In this document: in pieces, positions 61,246 through 64,000 of the stretch
How the letters are laid out: every line of letters starts with the position of its first letter
Numbering within the stretch: the stretch's first letter is position 1
NCBI GenBank assembly: GCA_965263305.1
Contig: OZ253666.1
Span: 62,001-126,000, forward strand
Source of the DNA: MED-G105 sp965263305
GTDB taxonomy: Bacteria; Pseudomonadota; Alphaproteobacteria; Caulobacterales; Parvularculaceae
DNA length: 64,000 bases
Direction: 5' to 3'
Translations under genes and position numbers: made by a program
Notes under the pieces: generated by a model
What the model was told of the DNA's origin: nothing
Databases searched by the model: none
Seen by the model: only the letters and a program-made list of their open reading frames with translations

Positions 61246-62763
61246 TTAACCGCCGCTCGGCGCGAGGACGCTGACAACCCCGGTAATTGTCAGAGCGCCT
61301 AAAATGTTCACCCACAATCCAATGCGCGCCATACGCGCAATAGACATGCGGCCCGTGGCATAGGCAACGGCGTTTGGCCCCGTCGCCATGGGCAGCATAA
61401 ACGCACAGCTAGCGGCCAACCCAACGGGTGCCGCTAACAAAAGAGGGTCAACGCCCTGCTGAATGGCGACCGCGCCGACAACGGGCATAATCGCAGAGGC
61501 CGTTGCAACATTACTGGTGACTTCCGTCAGCCCAAGGACGAGCACCGTCAACGCAAAAACCATCATGACAAGAGGAAGCTGGGTGAGCCCGCCCAACGCC
61601 GTGGCGATGTTCTCAGCGAGTCCGGATGTTGTCATCGCGCCAGCAAGGCTTAACCCACCGCCGAAGAGGAGCACCACGCCCCACGGAATTTGCTCCGCCG
61701 TTTTCCAATCCAAAAGGGGCGTGGAGCGCGCCGCGCCTTCTTTTTTTGAGGCGCCCGAGGGGACAATGAAAAACGCAATCGCGCCGGCGACGGCGATCAA
61801 TGGATCGCTTAATCCCTCTAGGAATGAAACTTTCTGTAATTGACCACGTAACACCCAGGCGCTGGCGACCACCGCGAAGAGCCCGAGGGTGCGCCATTCC
61901 GGGGTTGACGTAGGGCCAAGCCGGTCGAGCGCCGCCCGGACGGCTTTTTTCGCCGCCGCCCCGGCCGACGGATTATAGGCGCCGCTGCGGGCGCCGAAAA
62001 AGCTGAGGACCATCCAGGCAAGCGGGCCTAGAATTAAAACAACCGGAAGGCCGAGGCGCATCCAATCCGAGAACGAAACCTCAATGCCCTGATCGGCGAG
62101 ATACCCGATTACAATCAGGTTCGTGGGCGACCCCACAGGCGTTCCCAACCCGCCGATCGACGCTGAATAGGCGACCCCTAAAAGCAAAACCGCTGCAAAT
62201 TTACGATCGACGGCGCCTTCGCGCTCCACCGCCGTCGCCACCGACAACGCAATGGGCGTCATCATGAGGGTCGTCGCGGTGTTTGAAATCCACATGGACA
62301 AAAACAGCGCCGCCGCCATAAATCCGCCAATAAGCGCCGTCGGTTGTGAGCCGACGCGATTGACTGTCATCAACGCTATTCGTTCGTGCAGTGACCATTT
62401 TTCGATGCCGCGCGCCAGGATGAACCCCGCCATAAGTAAGACGACGGTGGTATTCATGTAGGCCGCTGAGGCTTGTTTCAGCGGCATGATCCCCGCCATT
62501 GGCAAGACGACCAAGGGCAATAACGCGGTGCCGGCAATGGGGATCGCTTCGGTGACCCACCAAACGACCATAAGGCCCGCAAGCGCGGCAACGACCCAAG
62601 CGTGGGCGCTCACCCCATCCGGGGCCGGCGCCAGAAGAACGCCAACAAAAACGATGACCCCGCCAAATAGACCAATCAATTGGGTTATTGTCCGGCCCGC
62701 TGAAACAGGTCTTGCCGTTTCCGATGGCGGCGCGCTCTGTGGCGTCCGATCTCGATCACTCAC
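61246..62763 (-). CDS. DASS/SLC13-family sodium-coupled anion symporter
   Basis: The 505-residue protein has about 11-12 membrane helices with the two SNT motifs of the family, SMWISNTATTLMMTPI and TEVTSNVATASAIMPV, and WWVTEAIPIAGTALLPLV. Members import dicarboxylates, tricarboxylates, sulfate or other anions with Na+. The substrate cannot be read from sequence. It begins with GTG at 62763 after GGGAGAG, and starts 3 bases after the MobA-like gene, so it may share its transcript. Succinate uptake would fit the other carboxylate metabolism in the window, but that is inference. Confidence 0.9.
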   Translation of the reverse strand: MSDRDRTPQSAPPSETARPVSAGRTITQLIGLFGGVIVFVGVLLAPAPDGVSAHAWVVAALAGLMVVWWVTEAIPIAGTALLPLVVLPMAGIMPLKQASAAYMNTTVVLLMAGFILARGIEKWSLHERIALMTVNRVGSQPTALIGGFMAAALFLSMWISNTATTLMMTPIALSVATAVEREGAVDRKFAAVLLLGVAYSASIGGLGTPVGSPTNLIVIGYLADQGIEVSFSDWMRLGLPVVLILGPLAWMVLSFFGARSGAYNPSAGAAAKKAVRAALDRLGPTSTPEWRTLGLFAVVASAWVLRGQLQKVSFLEGLSDPLIAVAGAIAFFIVPSGASKKEGAARSTPLLDWKTAEQIPWGVVLLFGGGLSLAGAMTTSGLAENIATALGGLTQLPLVMMVFALTVLVLGLTEVTSNVATASAIMPVVGAVAIQQGVDPLLLAAPVGLAASCAFMLPMATGPNAVAYATGRMSIARMARIGLWVNILGALTITGVVSVLAPSGG

Positions 62764-62766
62764 GCA

Positions 62767-63429
62767 TCACTCTCCCGCAGCGCAGCCCCAATGCGCCAAA
62801 TCGCTCTTCGTATCGATGTCAATGAGCGCCCGTTTGTCCAGGGACGCAACGGCCATCGCCGCGCCCACCCGTTGAAGCGCTCGGGCGCCTTGGTCTCCCT
62901 TCAACCGCATCAAGTCGGGAAACAAGGTCTGGCGAAAGATCGCCGGCGGCCCCATCGGAGGTATCGGCGCGCCGTCGGCGGACACGGTCTGACCGGGATC
63001 ATCGGCGGGCGTTGAAAAAACCATGCTGGCATCCCCCATCGCCCCAAAGAGACGGTCAAGATGAACCGGACGCACAAAGGGCATATCGGCAAGCAGCACG
63101 ACAACGCCGTCGACCCGCATTTCCATGGAGACAAGAGCGCCTACCCCAGTCGCCAAGGAGCGGCCGAGGCCGCTTTTTTCTTCAGCTGTCACATCATTCG
63201 TTGAAACAGGAACAATAAACCGATCGGCTCCGTTAAAGGCGTCAGCGATCTTCGGTTGATCTGCCGGCACGGCGATCAAAACGCATTTCGCGTGAAGCGC
63301 AAGCGCTGTCTCAACAGCATGGGCGCCAAGAGGCCGCCCACCAAAATCAGCCAACAATTTATGATCATCGCCAAAGCGTTCAGAACGCCCGGCGGCAAGA
63401 ATTAGAACGCCACAGTCGGCGAGCTTCAT
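62767..63429 (-). CDS. MobA-like nucleotidyltransferase (molybdenum cofactor cytidylyltransferase type)
   Basis: The 220-residue protein has the nucleotidyltransferase start CGVLILAAGRSERFG, DHKLLADFGGRPL and VVVLLADMPFVRP with the Asp that binds metal. It is the MocA-type that makes cytosine-dinucleotide molybdopterin for xanthine-dehydrogenase-family enzymes. Its ATG overlaps the XdhC stop (ATGA). A hydroxylase of that family probably lies outside the window to the right. Confidence 0.87.
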   Translation of the reverse strand: MKLADCGVLILAAGRSERFGDDHKLLADFGGRPLGAHAVETALALHAKCVLIAVPADQPKIADAFNGADRFIVPVSTNDVTAEEKSGLGRSLATGVGALVSMEMRVDGVVVLLADMPFVRPVHLDRLFGAMGDASMVFSTPADDPGQTVSADGAPIPPMGPPAIFRQTLFPDLMRLKGDQGARALQRVGAAMAVASLDKRALIDIDTKSDLAHWGCAAGE

Positions 63430-64000
63430 AGACCCACCTTGCGATCGGCGCTCGTGCGCTCACTGACGGTTTTTTTATAGAGATCAACAATCTGCGCCAG
63501 AACAGAAATACCAAGGGTCGTTGCATCGCGCGCAGAATGGATCAACCCTATTTGCCCCTTAACCCTTTGGACTTGTGCTGCGGGCACGCCCTCTTCGATA
63601 AGGTCGCCTAATCTCACCTCATGGGTGCGCCGACTGCCCATGGCGCCGATAAAGAAACAATCCGTTTCGACGGCAGTCTTCAGCAATGGCGTTTCCCATT
63701 CATGTTCGTGAAAGAGAAGCGTAATCGCCGTATAAGGATCATTTGGCCATGAAATAGCTTCGTCAGCGCGAATACGAAGCGCGTCGGCGTCATGAGATCG
63801 CGCCTTTGACAATACATCTTCATCTGGCGAATAGACAATTAGATCATAGGGCGCAGCCGCCGCCAACTGTATCAACGCCAAGGTCTCCGCTCCTCGCCCC
63901 GCTACGGCAAGACGCAATGTTGGGGCGTAAGTCTTTTGAAAAAGCGCGCCATCAGTCGTTGCCAATGACAATGCGCCTTCTTGCAAGACGGACAATGACA
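63426..64000 (-). CDS. XdhC/CoxI family protein (partial; continues past the right edge)
   Basis: The C-terminal Rossmann part (about 190 residues) of XdhC is visible: LRLAVAGRGAETLALIQLAA, AITLLFHEHEWETPLL, and FIGAMGSRRTHEVRLGDL, ending in GQIGLIHSARDATTLGISV. The frame is open to the window end, so the N-terminal domain lies outside; a TTG at 63995 is unlikely to be the start. XdhC binds sulfurated molybdenum cofactor and inserts it into xanthine-dehydrogenase-type enzymes. It is coupled to the MobA-like gene. Confidence 0.87.
   Translation of the reverse strand, partial: SLSVLQEGALSLATTDGALFQKTYAPTLRLAVAGRGAETLALIQLAAAAPYDLIVYSPDEDVLSKARSHDADALRIRADEAISWPNDPYTAITLLFHEHEWETPLLKTAVETDCFFIGAMGSRRTHEVRLGDLIEEGVPAAQVQRVKGQIGLIHSARDATTLGISVLAQIVDLYKKTVSERTSADRKVGL

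Overview
The window reads as a stretch of chromosome from a free-living, heterotrophic, Gram-negative alphaproteobacterium, probably marine. The reasons are the gene orders fabD-fabG-acpP-fabF-mltG-yicC-gmk and rpsF-rpsR-rplI-dnaB-alr, a TadG-like pilus protein, many periplasmic peptidases and lipoproteins, and intermediate GC content. I saw no transposase, integrase, phage gene, CRISPR array or plasmid replication gene, so this looks like core chromosome with accessory cassettes rather than a mobile island.

Layout, left to right. 1-2281: 5' part of an oligopeptidase B lipoprotein gene, a Cys-rich then Arg/Gly-rich lipoprotein, and rpmF. 2440-9752: a five-gene acyl-CoA operon (acyl-CoA carboxylase beta, acyl-CoA dehydrogenase, enoyl-CoA hydratase, biotin-containing carboxylase alpha, DUF849/BKACE enzyme) with a divergent TetR regulator. 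It resembles the atu (acyclic terpene) branch more than the leucine liu branch. 9753-13131: a tiny peptide gene with a near-perfect Shine-Dalgarno and its own terminator, DUF952, a glutathione transferase, an acyl-CoA synthetase and tRNA-Leu(UAA). 13198-25815: rhodanese, serine deaminase, CinA-N protein, LysM protein, TadG-like protein, SfsA, Map, a small membrane protein, RadC, dipeptidyl peptidase IV, RlpA-like lipoprotein, and a GMC oxidoreductase with a small Tat-signal partner. 25957-30765: HerA-type ATPase, histidine kinase lacking its N-box Asn, Na+/H+ antiporter. 30784-37304: methylcitrate-cycle genes prpD, prpB and prpC interleaved with small enzymes of unknown role. 37630-45317: CsgG/SH3 protein, LemA-racemase-M48 operon, DUF2959 lipoprotein, a large unusual membrane alpha/beta hydrolase, DUF533 protein. 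45318-51688: fatty-acid synthesis and envelope operon. 51884-61216: OatA-like acyltransferase, ribosomal proteins S6/S18/L9, DnaB, alpha/beta hydrolase, alanine racemase, MlaE/MlaF-type ABC pair. 61246-64000: DASS transporter, MobA-like nucleotidyltransferase and partial XdhC.

Metabolic theme: branched acyl-CoA breakdown on the left can yield acetyl-CoA and possibly propionyl-CoA, and the prp genes 25 kb away oxidise propionyl-CoA to pyruvate and succinate. The acyl-CoA synthetase, crotonase and DUF849 enzyme fit the same carbon economy.

No single locus is clearly a new defence or secretion system. The best candidates for something undescribed are the twin-CX3C lipoprotein with a PRGQ repeat tail (1031-1927), the 833-residue membrane hydrolase (41985-44486), the 25-residue peptide gene (9931-10008), and the replacement of a lyase by a DUF849 enzyme in the atu-like operon.
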